DNA of 64,000 nucleotides from Bacteroides sp. GTDB taxonomy: Bacteria > Bacteroidota > Bacteroidia > Bacteroidales > Muribaculaceae. The notes under the pieces were generated by a model. That model saw nothing but the letters and a program-made list of their open reading frames with translations, was not told the DNA's origin and did not search any database. Of this stretch, positions 27,065-36,200 are shown in pieces (the first letter of the stretch is position 1; every line of letters begins with the position of its first letter). The stretch spans positions 101,794-165,793 of the forward strand of contig JAAVDB010000017.1 of the NCBI GenBank assembly GCA_014802015.1, written 5' to 3'. Position numbers and translations under genes: made by a program.

Positions 27065-29725
27065 TTATTCGAGCGGCAGACCCAGCGCGGTATTGATGCG
27101 CATGAGCATGTCGTTGTAATGATAGCGCGCGGCCTTGTCGGCTACATGCTTGCGTGATTTGAGCAGATCGCGCACACGCATCAGCTCGCCGCGTTTGATC
27201 GAGATCGCATCTGACACGCGGTTGGCCTGCGTGCTGCTGAAATTGAGTCTGCGGCTGCCGCAGGTCTGCTCGCCGGCGGCGTGATTGTGTCCGCATATAT
27301 CGGACGAGGTGAGTGACGCGAGCAGCGGCATCGAATCCTCGTCACGGAGCGCCACACCGTCCTTGACTCCCTGCTTCTCACAGGCTGCGACGATGAGCGC
27401 GTCGATATAATTCTTCTGTACGAGACGCTCGCGCACATCAGGCGTGCGTCCCTGGAGTGTGGGCTTGAAGATGCCGTTATGCAGCATATCGGTCATCTCT
27501 ACAGCCGTGAATGCCTTTGAGCCGTTCTTGGACTCGTTCTCAAGCATACGCACCATTCGGTCATTGTTGAGCAGATCCCAGATGAGATAGCTCTGAAGAT
27601 TGGTGAGCATGAATGACGGAGCTTGTTCGATACGGCCTACGGGTGTATTCTGTACGATATATGTGTAGTCGGCCACGTCGGCGTCAAAGAGCCAGTCGGT
27701 GTCGGTGAAGGCCTCGTCAATGAGAAACTTGACGGCGTCACGCTGACGCTCTTTTTCAACAAATCCATACGTCTTCTTACCGTCACCTATTATAGTGTTG
27801 TCGACATACATACCGCCTACATTGGAGAGTGCATGATAGAGGAACGTATTCCACTGGTTAAGCACCGATCCGTACAGCATGGATGCATCGTCATAGTTCT
27901 GACCCTGCTCGCCTGTCGATGTCCACTTGATGATCTGGGGTACCACGCGGCGCAGGTTTGCCATGCCGTAGCGGGCTGCCTTGATATTATTGTCACCGAG
28001 ATCCTCACTCATGGCTCGCGGATCCACAGCGTCACGGACGCTCTGCGCCTCGCTGTAGCGATAGAGGGGGTTGTCGGCATAGTTGGACAGGAGCTGTTCG
28101 AGGTGAGGACGCTCGGCCTCGGGACCGTTCTCGGGATACCAGCGATAGCCGTACTCGATGGCAAGCATATCGTAGGGGCCGAGATTGGGTGTCAGCACCT
28201 TGACTCCGTCACCGGGCTGAGCCACGTAATTGAAACGGGCATAGTCCATGATGGATGAGGCTGTGCCGTTGAGCATCGAGGTGAAACGCTCGGAACGGAG
28301 CGAATCGGTGGGTATCGAGCTTGATGCGATCATATTGTGACGCAACCCGAGCGAGTGTCCTACCTCATGGCACGCCACGAAGCGCATGGCGTCGCCCATC
28401 ACTTCATCGGGCAGTTTGTGTGTACGCACACGCGGATCCACGGCTCCGGTCTGTACCACGATCCAGTCGCGGAGTATGTCGAGCACATTGTGCCACCAGA
28501 TAATATCGGCCTCGATAATCTCGCCCGAACGGGGGTCGGTGATGGAGGGACCCATCGCATTTGACATCTTGGACGCCGCGTAGGTCAGCACCGAATAATT
28601 GATGTCGTCCTCGTCAGCCTCCTCCCCTTCGGGAAGCTCGCGTACCTGTATCGCGTTCTTGAATCCGGCCATCTCAAACGCATCCTGCCATGCGAGTATG
28701 CCCTGACGTATGTAGGGCACCCACTGACGGGGGGTAGAGCGGTCGATATAGAAGACTATCGGCTTGACTGGCTCGACGAGACGTCCGGCCATGTAGTCGT
28801 CCACATCTTCGGGACGCGGTTCGAGACGCCAGCGTGTAATGAAGTTCTCACGACCTACGCGCTGCTGGTCATCGCTGTATTTGAGCTTTGACTCGGTGAA
28901 GTAACCGATACGTGCGGTGCTGTAACGTCCCTGCATCGGCACCTCGGGGAGCAGGACAAGGCTTGATCCGACCTCGACGGTGACATTGACGCGGCCACCG
29001 GGCTCGGCAACGCTTGTGGTCAGTTCGGAGAGTGCATACACGTTATTATCAAACGACTTTATGCTTTTGATTCTAGACAGCGAGCTGACTGCGGGTGTAC
29101 CGATATTGATCTCGTTGAATACGTCCCCGAATGTACCGTTCTTGCCGTTATACAGGTCATTGACCTTGATAACGTAAGCTGTCGAATCGGGATTCTGGGC
29201 CTCGACCTCAAAGGATGCTATCAGCGGATCAATGTAATTGTCGCTGACCGAGCGTGCGATCGCATCGTCAGGATTGACCGACGGACGCGGACGCGCCTGA
29301 CGCACGAGCACGTGCTTCTGTTTATCGTCAAGCTCGAAGCGCACCATCTGAGTGCTCGAATTGATGCCTCGGTTGACACCGGCATCATTCAGCTCCTTGG
29401 GGACACGCACCAGCTTGTTAACGATAAGCATATCACGCCCCATCAGGTCGCGGGGTATCTGAAAGTAATAATCGTCACCGTTGTGAATGACCTCAAACAT
29501 GCCCGAGGACACGGTGGCGGTATCCGTCACGATCTTTTCATAAGAAGTTTTGACAGGAGCGGAAGCCGCTGCACCGTCAGCAGCCTTCGCGGATGCTTTT
29601 TTCTTCTTACCGAAAAAAAGGAAGCTGCGCTGCGAGTCATGATCAGCCGAGCCATATACGTAAGCCGGCAGGACAGTAAGTCCTCCCAACAATACAACCG
29701 ATAACAATACTTTCTTAAATTTCAT
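27065..29725 (-). CDS. Exported zinc metalloprotease (metzincin, DUF5117/DUF5118 type)
   Basis: 886 aa with a signal peptide (MKFKKVLLSVVLLGGLTVLPAYVYG). An N-terminal DUF5118-like strip (near 40-95) precedes a long DUF5117 region and the catalytic zinc motif H-E-V-G-H-S-L-G-L-R-H at about 452-462, the H-E-x-x-H-x-x-G-x-x-H pattern of metzincins. A Met-containing N-M-I-A-S-S segment follows. Expected in the periplasm or on the surface, cleaving proteins or glycoproteins. First gene of a cluster with SusC, SusD and a sorted secreted protein. Families of this type are annotated in Bacteroidota without a defined substrate. Confidence 0.85.
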   Translation of the reverse strand: MKFKKVLLSVVLLGGLTVLPAYVYGSADHDSQRSFLFFGKKKKASAKAADGAAASAPVKTSYEKIVTDTATVSSGMFEVIHNGDDYYFQIPRDLMGRDMLIVNKLVRVPKELNDAGVNRGINSSTQMVRFELDDKQKHVLVRQARPRPSVNPDDAIARSVSDNYIDPLIASFEVEAQNPDSTAYVIKVNDLYNGKNGTFGDVFNEINIGTPAVSSLSRIKSIKSFDNNVYALSELTTSVAEPGGRVNVTVEVGSSLVLLPEVPMQGRYSTARIGYFTESKLKYSDDQQRVGRENFITRWRLEPRPEDVDDYMAGRLVEPVKPIVFYIDRSTPRQWVPYIRQGILAWQDAFEMAGFKNAIQVRELPEGEEADEDDINYSVLTYAASKMSNAMGPSITDPRSGEIIEADIIWWHNVLDILRDWIVVQTGAVDPRVRTHKLPDEVMGDAMRFVACHEVGHSLGLRHNMIASSSIPTDSLRSERFTSMLNGTASSIMDYARFNYVAQPGDGVKVLTPNLGPYDMLAIEYGYRWYPENGPEAERPHLEQLLSNYADNPLYRYSEAQSVRDAVDPRAMSEDLGDNNIKAARYGMANLRRVVPQIIKWTSTGEQGQNYDDASMLYGSVLNQWNTFLYHALSNVGGMYVDNTIIGDGKKTYGFVEKERQRDAVKFLIDEAFTDTDWLFDADVADYTYIVQNTPVGRIEQAPSFMLTNLQSYLIWDLLNNDRMVRMLENESKNGSKAFTAVEMTDMLHNGIFKPTLQGRTPDVRERLVQKNYIDALIVAACEKQGVKDGVALRDEDSMPLLASLTSSDICGHNHAAGEQTCGSRRLNFSSTQANRVSDAISIKRGELMRVRDLLKSRKHVADKAARYHYNDMLMRINTALGLPLE

Positions 29726-29821
29726 AATACACTATGCTCAAAGTCTGAATTACTATGCTTAAATGATGATATCAAAACCACAAATCCACAAATACCGCTT
29801 AAGGCGTAGCGATATTGTATA

Positions 29822-29829
29822 CAAAGTTA
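29822..29829 (-). promoter_or_regulatory. -7 element of the metalloprotease gene
   Basis: TAACTTTG on the minus strand, giving a leader of about 90 nt. No TTTG is at the expected -33 distance, so an activator may be needed. Confidence 0.5.
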
Positions 29830-29977
29830 CAAAATCTTTCGCAAATTTCCACTATATCCAAGTCAAAACAAGCACTATAATTAAACATTTTTAATTCTTA
29901 TAATCATATTGTCACAATTGCTCATCCATACGCATATTCGCGGAATTATTGTACCGAACAAGGGGGGTATAAATGAC

Positions 29978-30098
29978 AAAATGGAACTGCTTCACGCAGC
30001 TCCATTTCATGAGTTTCCAATAGGTACAATTTCTAAGGTAAAAAAGATTGTTTTAGGTTCGTGATGCAAAAGTAGGGCCTTTTTCGGCCGTGGTGAAA
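29978..30098 (-). ncRNA. Candidate small RNA with own promoter and terminator
   Basis: Minus strand: TTTC (30098-30095), 20 nt, TACTTTTG (30074-30067) as promoter; predicted RNA from about 30060 to 29978. It ends in a hairpin whose arms AAATGGA / TCCATTT (29979-29985, 30001-30007) plus CTGC/GCAG pair around a TTCAC loop, followed by TTTTG. About 80 nt. A 64-codon ORF over the same stretch would have to start upstream of the promoter box and is not credible. The rest of 29830-30248 shows nothing else. Confidence 0.4.
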
Positions 30099-30248
30099 TT
30101 TTTTTATATGTTATCCAACATACTTTTTTAACCACTTTTGAGCATTTCAGCTTTGCAATCAATCTAATCAATTGTCTCACAGAATAATGCAGCAGCATCA
30201 TTTTCGCCTTATCTCTCTGTTAACAATTGTTAATTAACTAATACTTGC

Positions 30249-30998
30249 TCAGTTTTTAGCAGAAAAAGATTCAATTCTTATATTTTTACCGTCCCAGACA
30301 GCGTATGAAAAACGCGAAATCCAGTCGCCGAGAATGACCACTTTCGATCCGTCAGGGAGCTGTCGGTCCACAGCAACATGAAGATGACCGAAGATAAAAT
30401 AATCGATTTTATCAGTCGCCGTCCTATTATATTCAACGGCAAAATCCACCAGATTATTGCACACAGTGTCAGGCGCTACATAGCCGCCCGACTTGCGGCT
30501 GTGCGACGACCATGCATGCGCGAAGCCAACAGTCCAGCGCGGATGAATCGCGGCATACAGACGCTGGGCGAAGCGACATCTGAACAGTCCGCGCAGCATA
30601 CGGAACGTCCCTGGCAACCGCCCCACTCCATCGCCATGCTCAAGCAGAAACCGCTTGCCATCCATCTCCGTGACCATTACGCCGTCGTGCACCCTGAGCC
30701 CTATCTCGCGAGGCAGATAATCGAAAATCCAGATGTCATGATTGCCCTTGAACCACACTATCTCGACACCGTTGTCAGCAAGACGTGCCAGTTCACCGAA
30801 AAACCGGACATAACCGCGCGGCACCACATCGCGATACTCCCACCAATAGTCAAGTATATCTCCAAGAAGGTATAACCGACATGCCGTGGACTCAATCGCA
30901 CGAAGAAACTCGACCACCCGTCGCTCATGCTCACGATGGTCAGCTATGTATCCTGCTCCGAGATGCAGATCGCTTATGAAATAGGTCAGAGTCTTCAA
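30249..30998 (-). CDS. lpxH: UDP-2,3-diacylglucosamine diphosphatase-like calcineurin phosphoesterase
   Basis: 249 aa; predicted to hydrolyse UDP-2,3-diacylglucosamine to lipid X in lipid A synthesis at the inner membrane. Metal sites are clear: S-D-L-H-L-G (9-14), L-G-D-I-L-D-Y-W near 46, W-F-K-G-N-H-D-I near 83, L-E-H-G-D-G near 115 and F-G-H-L-H-V near 203. The order and the aromatic D-Y-W-W-E-Y insert match LpxH/LpxH2 of Bacteroidota. Last gene of a polA-sufT-lpxH series, 30 nt after the middle gene. Confidence 0.85.
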   Translation of the reverse strand: MKTLTYFISDLHLGAGYIADHREHERRVVEFLRAIESTACRLYLLGDILDYWWEYRDVVPRGYVRFFGELARLADNGVEIVWFKGNHDIWIFDYLPREIGLRVHDGVMVTEMDGKRFLLEHGDGVGRLPGTFRMLRGLFRCRFAQRLYAAIHPRWTVGFAHAWSSHSRKSGGYVAPDTVCNNLVDFAVEYNRTATDKIDYFIFGHLHVAVDRQLPDGSKVVILGDWISRFSYAVWDGKNIRIESFSAKN

Positions 30999-31028
30999 TG
31001 CGACGGTCCGTCTATATGGTTACAGTTA

Positions 31029-31349
31029 TCAAAGGAATCCAAGATCAAGCTTGGCCTCCTCACTCATCATATCCTTAGTCCATTCCGGCTCGAAGACAAT
31101 GCGGATATCCACACTCTTGACGCCTTCGATACTCTCAAGCTTGATGCGCGCATCGTCGACTATAAAATCAGCAGCCGGACAGTTGGGCGCAGTCAGCGTC
31201 ATATCGATACGCAGGTTGCCGTCATCGTCAAGGTCGATGCCGTAGATGAGACCGAGGTTATATATATCGACCGGAATCTCAGGGTCAAATACGGTCTTAA
31301 GCATCTTGACCACTTTCTCCTCGATCGCAAGTTTTTCTTCAGGAGTCAT
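31029..31349 (-). CDS. MIP18/DUF59 family Fe-S assembly protein (SufT-like)
   Basis: 106 aa, cytoplasmic. The family motifs are complete: V-F-D-P-E-I-P-V-D-I-Y-N-L-G-L-I-Y near 19-35 and T-A-P-N-C-P-A-A near 54 with the conserved Cys. Such proteins help mature iron-sulfur proteins. Downstream of polA by 52 nt and upstream of lpxH by 30 nt on the same strand. Confidence 0.88.
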   Translation of the reverse strand: MTPEEKLAIEEKVVKMLKTVFDPEIPVDIYNLGLIYGIDLDDDGNLRIDMTLTAPNCPAADFIVDDARIKLESIEGVKSVDIRIVFEPEWTKDMMSEEAKLDLGFL

Positions 31350-31401
31350 ACCTATATTATATATGTGTTTATGAATCTATTCCTTTACTTTCAAAACAAC
31401 A

Positions 31402-34194
31402 TCAATGCGCCTCAAGCCAGTTGGCTCCGACTCCGGCCGCGACCTCAAGAGGCACGGCGCCTGAAAATGCGCCGGTCATGCCGTCGGTCACGATACGGTT
31501 TAACACCTCAAGCTCGTCAGGCACTACATTGAATATAAGTTCGTCATGCACCTGCATAATCATCCGCGAACGCATGTCGCGACGCTGCATCTCGGCATAT
31601 ATCCTAACCATAGCCACCTTGATTATATCGGCGGCCGAACCCTGAATGGGGGCATTGACAGCATTGCGCTCAGCGTAACCGCGCACCACAGCATTGCGTG
31701 AATTAATGTCGGGGAGATAACGGCGACGCCCCATACGCGTGGTGACATAACCGCGGTCACGAGCCTCGACGACAGCGTTGTCAAGATATTCACGCACATG
31801 CGGGTAGGTAGCGAAATATCCGTCAATCAATTTCTTGGCATCAGCACGGGCTATGCCGAGACGCTCGGACAGACCAAAGGCAGATATGCCGTAGATAATG
31901 CCGAAATTAGCAGTCTTGGCATGACGGCGCTCATCATCCGTCACCTCCTCAAGGGGCACTTTATACACCTTCGAGGCTGTAATACGGTGAATATCCTCGC
32001 CCGAAAGAAACGCCTCGATCATATCCTTGTCGCCGCTCAGGTCGGCGATAAGACGCAGTTCGATCTGCGAATAGTCAGCGCTCATCATCAGATCGCCCGG
32101 ATCGGGGATGAACGCACGGCGTATCTCGCGTCCGTCATCGGTGCGGATGGGGATATTTTGCAGATTGGGATTTGTCGACGATATACGGCCGGTAGCCGTG
32201 ACTGTCTGATTGAACGAGGTGTGTATCTTGCCGGTCCGAGGGTTGATCAGAGCCGGAAGCGCATCCAGATATGTGGTGATAAGTTTGCGCAGACGGCGGA
32301 TTTTAAGTATCAATCCCACGAGCGGCACCTTATGAGCATACTTTTCGAGTACCTGCTCGGTGGTAGAGTAAGAACCCTTGGCCGTCTTCTTAGCCTTTGG
32401 ATCGATCGCAAGACGATCGAAAAGCACCATTCCCACCTGGGCGGGAGACGCGATATTAAACGGTCCTCCGGCCATTTCGTAAGCCTCCTGCTCAAGTCCG
32501 GCCAGCTGCTCCTTCAATTTGGCCGACAGGTCCAGCAGCACGGAGGGATCTATCCTCACGCCGGTCCATTCCATATCGGCAAGCACCTTGATAAGCGGAA
32601 ACTCCACATCGGTGAGCAGACGCGACATGCCGCGCTCGGCCACCTCGGCCTCAAGGAGCGGACGCAGACGCAGACTCAAGTCTGCCTCCTCGCAATAACG
32701 CGCCACAGCCTCATCCTGAGGCAATGGATTCTTAGGGTGTCCGGGGCGAGTGTCAGGGGCTACCCCCAGCAACGGCATGGTGAGGTATTTGCCCGAGATT
32801 GTCGCGAGGTCATGTTTCATCTCAGGATCAATGACATAATGCGCCACCGCAACATCAAAATATGGAGCTGAGAATGCTACATCCTCCTGACGCAACAGCA
32901 GAATGGCGCGCTTGACATCAAGGCTCACCAGTACGGACGCACCTCCATCGGCAAACAATGGGACCAACGCCTCGGCAAATACCTTACGGGCGGCATCGCC
33001 AACTGCGGGAAACGGGATGTAATAACCCGCACATGATTTCCATGACAGGGCCAGACCTTCGATGCGCGTATTCATCACCTCTTCGCCGGTGGCGTAGGCG
33101 GCAACGCCTATATAATCATGAGTCAATGCCTCCTTGACAATCCGGACTACATCTTCGGGCTTATCAATGACGTCATAGTTACGCGCCTCGCATACGGCAT
33201 CCCCTACAGACACATCCGCAGACGGAGCATCAAACAGCGATCCCATTCCCGAGCCGTCATCGGCCTTACTCACTGTCGCCTCATGGGCTGCGACAGCCTT
33301 GTCAGCAGCAGCCTGAGCCTTGACTCGGGCTATGAGCGACTTGAAGTCAAGCTCCCTGAACAGCTCCATCACACGGTCGCTGTCCATAGGGCGACGCTCC
33401 AGATCACCAATCTTAACATCGACGGGAGCATCGGTGCATATCGTGGCAAGCCATTTCGACATGCGTATCTGATCAGCATTCTCAATGACGCGGCGTTGCA
33501 GGGCACCCTTGAGTTTATCGGTATTATCAAGCAGATTCTCCACACTGCCCCATTCATCGATGAGCTTGCGGGCGGTCTTCTCGCCAACGCCGGGGCATCC
33601 TGGAATATTGTCGGACACATCCCCTTCGAGCGCCAGAAGGTCAATGACCTGACGCGGCTCGGAGATGCCGTAACGCTCGCACACACGGGCGACATCCCTG
33701 ACCTCAAATCCCTCGCCTTTCAGAGCCGGCCTATACATATATATATGTGGTGCCACAAGCTGACCGTAATCCTTGTCGGGGGTCATCATGTAGGTATCAT
33801 ATCCCTCGGCGGCGGCACGCGTGGCCAGTGTGCCTATCACATCGTCGGCCTCATATCCGGGAACTTCGATGACCGGTATGCGGTAAGCCTCAAGTATACG
33901 CTTGATGTAAGGGATGGAGAGGGTTATATCCTCAGGCTGCTTGTCACGCTGCGCCTTATAGTCCTCAAACTTCTCGTGACGGAACGTAGCTCCGTGAGGA
34001 GGATCGAAACACACGGCTATGTGCGACGGATTCTCCTTACGCAACAGATCGTCGAGCGTATTGCAGAATCCGAATATCGCAGCCGTGTTGAATCCGGTCG
34101 CCGACGCAAACCTCGGCGAGTGAATCAGGGCATAGTAAGCCCGATATATAAGGGCGTAAGCATCCAGCAGAAAGAGTCGTTTCTCCATGTGCAT
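31402..34194 (-). CDS. polA: DNA polymerase I
   Basis: 930 aa repair and Okazaki-fragment polymerase. The 5'-nuclease domain (about 1-300) shows L-L-D-A-Y-A-L-I-Y-R-A and P-G-Y-E-A-D-D-V-I-G-T-L-A. The polymerase domain (about 540-930) has D-Y-S-Q-I-E-L-R, the R-x-x-x-K-x-x-N-F-G-I-I-Y-G O-helix and Q-V-H-D-E-L. The middle 3'-5' exonuclease-like domain is degenerate: where active enzymes have D-T-E-T it reads A-A-Y-A-T-G, and the second acidic motif is also lost, so proofreading is probably absent. A start at Met3 (34188) is equally possible. Confidence 0.95.
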   Translation of the reverse strand: MHMEKRLFLLDAYALIYRAYYALIHSPRFASATGFNTAAIFGFCNTLDDLLRKENPSHIAVCFDPPHGATFRHEKFEDYKAQRDKQPEDITLSIPYIKRILEAYRIPVIEVPGYEADDVIGTLATRAAAEGYDTYMMTPDKDYGQLVAPHIYMYRPALKGEGFEVRDVARVCERYGISEPRQVIDLLALEGDVSDNIPGCPGVGEKTARKLIDEWGSVENLLDNTDKLKGALQRRVIENADQIRMSKWLATICTDAPVDVKIGDLERRPMDSDRVMELFRELDFKSLIARVKAQAAADKAVAAHEATVSKADDGSGMGSLFDAPSADVSVGDAVCEARNYDVIDKPEDVVRIVKEALTHDYIGVAAYATGEEVMNTRIEGLALSWKSCAGYYIPFPAVGDAARKVFAEALVPLFADGGASVLVSLDVKRAILLLRQEDVAFSAPYFDVAVAHYVIDPEMKHDLATISGKYLTMPLLGVAPDTRPGHPKNPLPQDEAVARYCEEADLSLRLRPLLEAEVAERGMSRLLTDVEFPLIKVLADMEWTGVRIDPSVLLDLSAKLKEQLAGLEQEAYEMAGGPFNIASPAQVGMVLFDRLAIDPKAKKTAKGSYSTTEQVLEKYAHKVPLVGLILKIRRLRKLITTYLDALPALINPRTGKIHTSFNQTVTATGRISSTNPNLQNIPIRTDDGREIRRAFIPDPGDLMMSADYSQIELRLIADLSGDKDMIEAFLSGEDIHRITASKVYKVPLEEVTDDERRHAKTANFGIIYGISAFGLSERLGIARADAKKLIDGYFATYPHVREYLDNAVVEARDRGYVTTRMGRRRYLPDINSRNAVVRGYAERNAVNAPIQGSAADIIKVAMVRIYAEMQRRDMRSRMIMQVHDELIFNVVPDELEVLNRIVTDGMTGAFSGAVPLEVAAGVGANWLEAH

Positions 34195-34261
34195 GAGGTC
34201 AAATTTGTTGTAAAGTTAGTGATTAATTCATTAAAGTTACACATATAATCAAAGATTTTTG

Positions 34262-34269
34262 TAAATTTG
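34262..34269 (+). promoter_or_regulatory. -7 element of the polyprenyl synthase gene
   Basis: TAAATTTG on the plus strand ends 9 nt before the ATG at 34279. Transcription would start 2-4 nt before the start codon, so the mRNA should be nearly leaderless. Confidence 0.6.
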
Positions 34270-34278
34270 CACTCCGTT

Positions 34279-35256
34279 ATGACCGACATCCAGACCATAC
34301 GCCGATCTCTTGCCCCCGACCTGGAGAGCATCAACGCTCTCATCGCCGAGAGTCTCAGTTCGACCAATCCCCTTATCAACGAGGTGATCGGCCGCTATCT
34401 CGGACACAAAGGCAAACAGCTCCGCCCGATGATGGTCATACTCACAGCCCGTCTGCTTAACGCTACGGCCACACAGCGACTAATCGCGTCGGCCGCCTCG
34501 ATCGAGATGCTACACAATGCATCGCTGATCCATGATGATGTGATCGACCAGTCTTCGACACGCCACGGAGTGCCTACCATCAACACCATCTGGGACAATC
34601 ATATCGCCGTGCTGGTCGGAGACTATTTCGTATCCGCAGCCCTGCAGCTCGTCATATCGACCGGCGACCTGCGCGCCATCGGCACCATAGCATCACTCGG
34701 ACGTCTGCTCTCGACCGGCGAGATGGATCAGATACACAACGCCACCAATCACTCGCTGTCAGAAGCATCATACTTCGAGATCATAACACATAAGACGGCA
34801 TCACTATTCGTGGCATGCGTCGAGATGGGCGCATACGCCTCAGATGCCGACGAGCGCACTCTTGACATAATGCGCCGCTTCGCCCGACTCTTCGGCCAGT
34901 GCTTTCAGATCAAGGATGACATCTTTGACTATTTCCACTCCGACTCACTCGGCAAGCCGACCGGCAACGACCTGCGCGAAGGCAAGGTAACACTGCCTCT
35001 GCTATACGCTCTGTCACTCACCGACCATCCCGAGCACGACAAGATAAACGGACTGCTCACACGCGGCTCGCTCTCAGACGAAGAGATTGCCGGGATAATA
35101 GATTTCACAATACGCGTCGGAGGCATCGAATATGCCGAGGCCACCCTGCGCCGTCTCCGCAATCAGGCCGCCGACATCCTCGCCGAACTCGGCCCCGATG
35201 CCGACACCACTTGGTTGCTGACACTTCTCGACTACATCATCTCACGTGACAAGTGA
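34279..35256 (+). CDS. Long-chain polyprenyl diphosphate synthase
   Basis: 325 aa from the chosen ATG (M-T-D-I-Q-T-I-R-R-S). Trans-isoprenyl synthase that elongates farnesyl or geranyl diphosphate, most likely for the menaquinone side chain. Aspartate-rich motifs D-D-V-I-D at 86-90 and D-D-I-F-D at 213-217, with G-K-Q-L-R-P near 47. A TTG at 34267 is in frame but overlaps the promoter box, so the ATG at 34279 is preferred. The stop shares one base with the start of the next gene. Confidence 0.92.
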   Translation: MTDIQTIRRSLAPDLESINALIAESLSSTNPLINEVIGRYLGHKGKQLRPMMVILTARLLNATATQRLIASAASIEMLHNASLIHDDVIDQSSTRHGVPTINTIWDNHIAVLVGDYFVSAALQLVISTGDLRAIGTIASLGRLLSTGEMDQIHNATNHSLSEASYFEIITHKTASLFVACVEMGAYASDADERTLDIMRRFARLFGQCFQIKDDIFDYFHSDSLGKPTGNDLREGKVTLPLLYALSLTDHPEHDKINGLLTRGSLSDEEIAGIIDFTIRVGGIEYAEATLRRLRNQAADILAELGPDADTTWLLTLLDYIISRDK

Positions 35257-36083
35257 TGGCCACTGACCGACATCTCACACTTGACGTCGCGATAATCACA
35301 CACAGCCCGGAAGGAATACTTCGGGTCGCGTCCATGCATCTGCCCGCTGTCGACAACGTAAATTATATTGTCTCGTGGCAGGATCACCGCAACACTCCGA
35401 TACCTCAGTCACTGATACGCGATGATGTAAAGATACACCGTCTTGACAAAACGGGACAGGTATTAAACCGAAACAATGTATTATCACTCTGCACAGCCGA
35501 CATCATACTCAATTCTGATGACGATATAATCTACACAACTGACAGTCTGAGAGCCGTAATTAAGGCCTTTGAAGACAATACTGATGTCGATGTAGCAACA
35601 TTCAGAACCAAACGACCCGGCGCGCCATCATATCCGAACAATATCCGTACACTTGGCATTCCGTTACCTAAAGGATACTCGGTAGCGATGTTCGAGATAG
35701 CTCTACGCCGTTCCACAGCCGGACAACTCAGATGCCATCCCGAGTTAGGGCTCGGCTCACCGTCGATGCATGGAGGTGAGGATGAGGTGTTATTGCTCTC
35801 GGCCATACGCCGGGGCCTCGTGTGCCGGTACTTCCCGATCACCGTATGCGAACATCCTAACCTGTCGACCGGCAACAAGAAATCTTTATCTGATAAAAAT
35901 CTGCGCGCCATGGGGTGTGTCATCACCCTCTACTACCCTTACTCATGGGTGCTTCGCATCCCGCTCAAGGCTTGGCGTGTAAAAAAATCACGTCAGGCAG
36001 GATTCTTCCCGGCACTGCGATACCTGTGTCAAGGTGTGTTAAAAGCATATTCATTGCTACCCGACAGCAAATATCTGTGGTAA
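35256..36083 (+). CDS. Glycosyltransferase (exostosin/GT64-like fold)
   Basis: 275 aa, no signal peptide. An N-terminal Rossmann-like start (L-D-V-A-I-I-T-H-S-P-E-G) is followed by the acidic N-S-D-D-D-I motif (86-91), where the metal-binding DxD of GT-A enzymes lies, and by H-G-G-E-D-E near 168. It resembles EXTL2/GT64-type or GT2-related transferases; donor and acceptor are unknown. The C-terminal ~40 residues are basic and hydrophobic (W-R-V-K-K-S), suggesting membrane association. The ATG at 35256 overlaps the preceding TGA by one base, so translation is coupled. Confidence 0.7.
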   Translation: MATDRHLTLDVAIITHSPEGILRVASMHLPAVDNVNYIVSWQDHRNTPIPQSLIRDDVKIHRLDKTGQVLNRNNVLSLCTADIILNSDDDIIYTTDSLRAVIKAFEDNTDVDVATFRTKRPGAPSYPNNIRTLGIPLPKGYSVAMFEIALRRSTAGQLRCHPELGLGSPSMHGGEDEVLLLSAIRRGLVCRYFPITVCEHPNLSTGNKKSLSDKNLRAMGCVITLYYPYSWVLRIPLKAWRVKKSRQAGFFPALRYLCQGVLKAYSLLPDSKYLW

Positions 36084-36112
36084 TCTCAAAGATTAAAAGT
36101 GTTAATAACATC

Positions 36113-36172
36113 GTGATTTTGAGTAAATATTTTTAAAATCACAGCGGGTTTCAAGAAAAATGCTTACCTTTG
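36113..36172 (+). promoter_or_regulatory. Glycogen synthase promoter with upstream dyad
   Basis: TACCTTTG at 36165-36172 is the -7 box. An 8-bp dyad GTGATTTT / AAAATCAC (36113-36120, 36135-36142) covers the place of the missing -33 TTTG and may be a regulator site. The start codon is about 20 nt below the predicted start. Confidence 0.55.
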
Positions 36173-36200
36173 CAACTTGAAACGAAAATTTCTACGAAAG

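Noticed and set aside
30007-30201. 64-codon minus-strand ORF below lpxH
   Set aside because: A promoter-like element lies inside it and no family is recognised.
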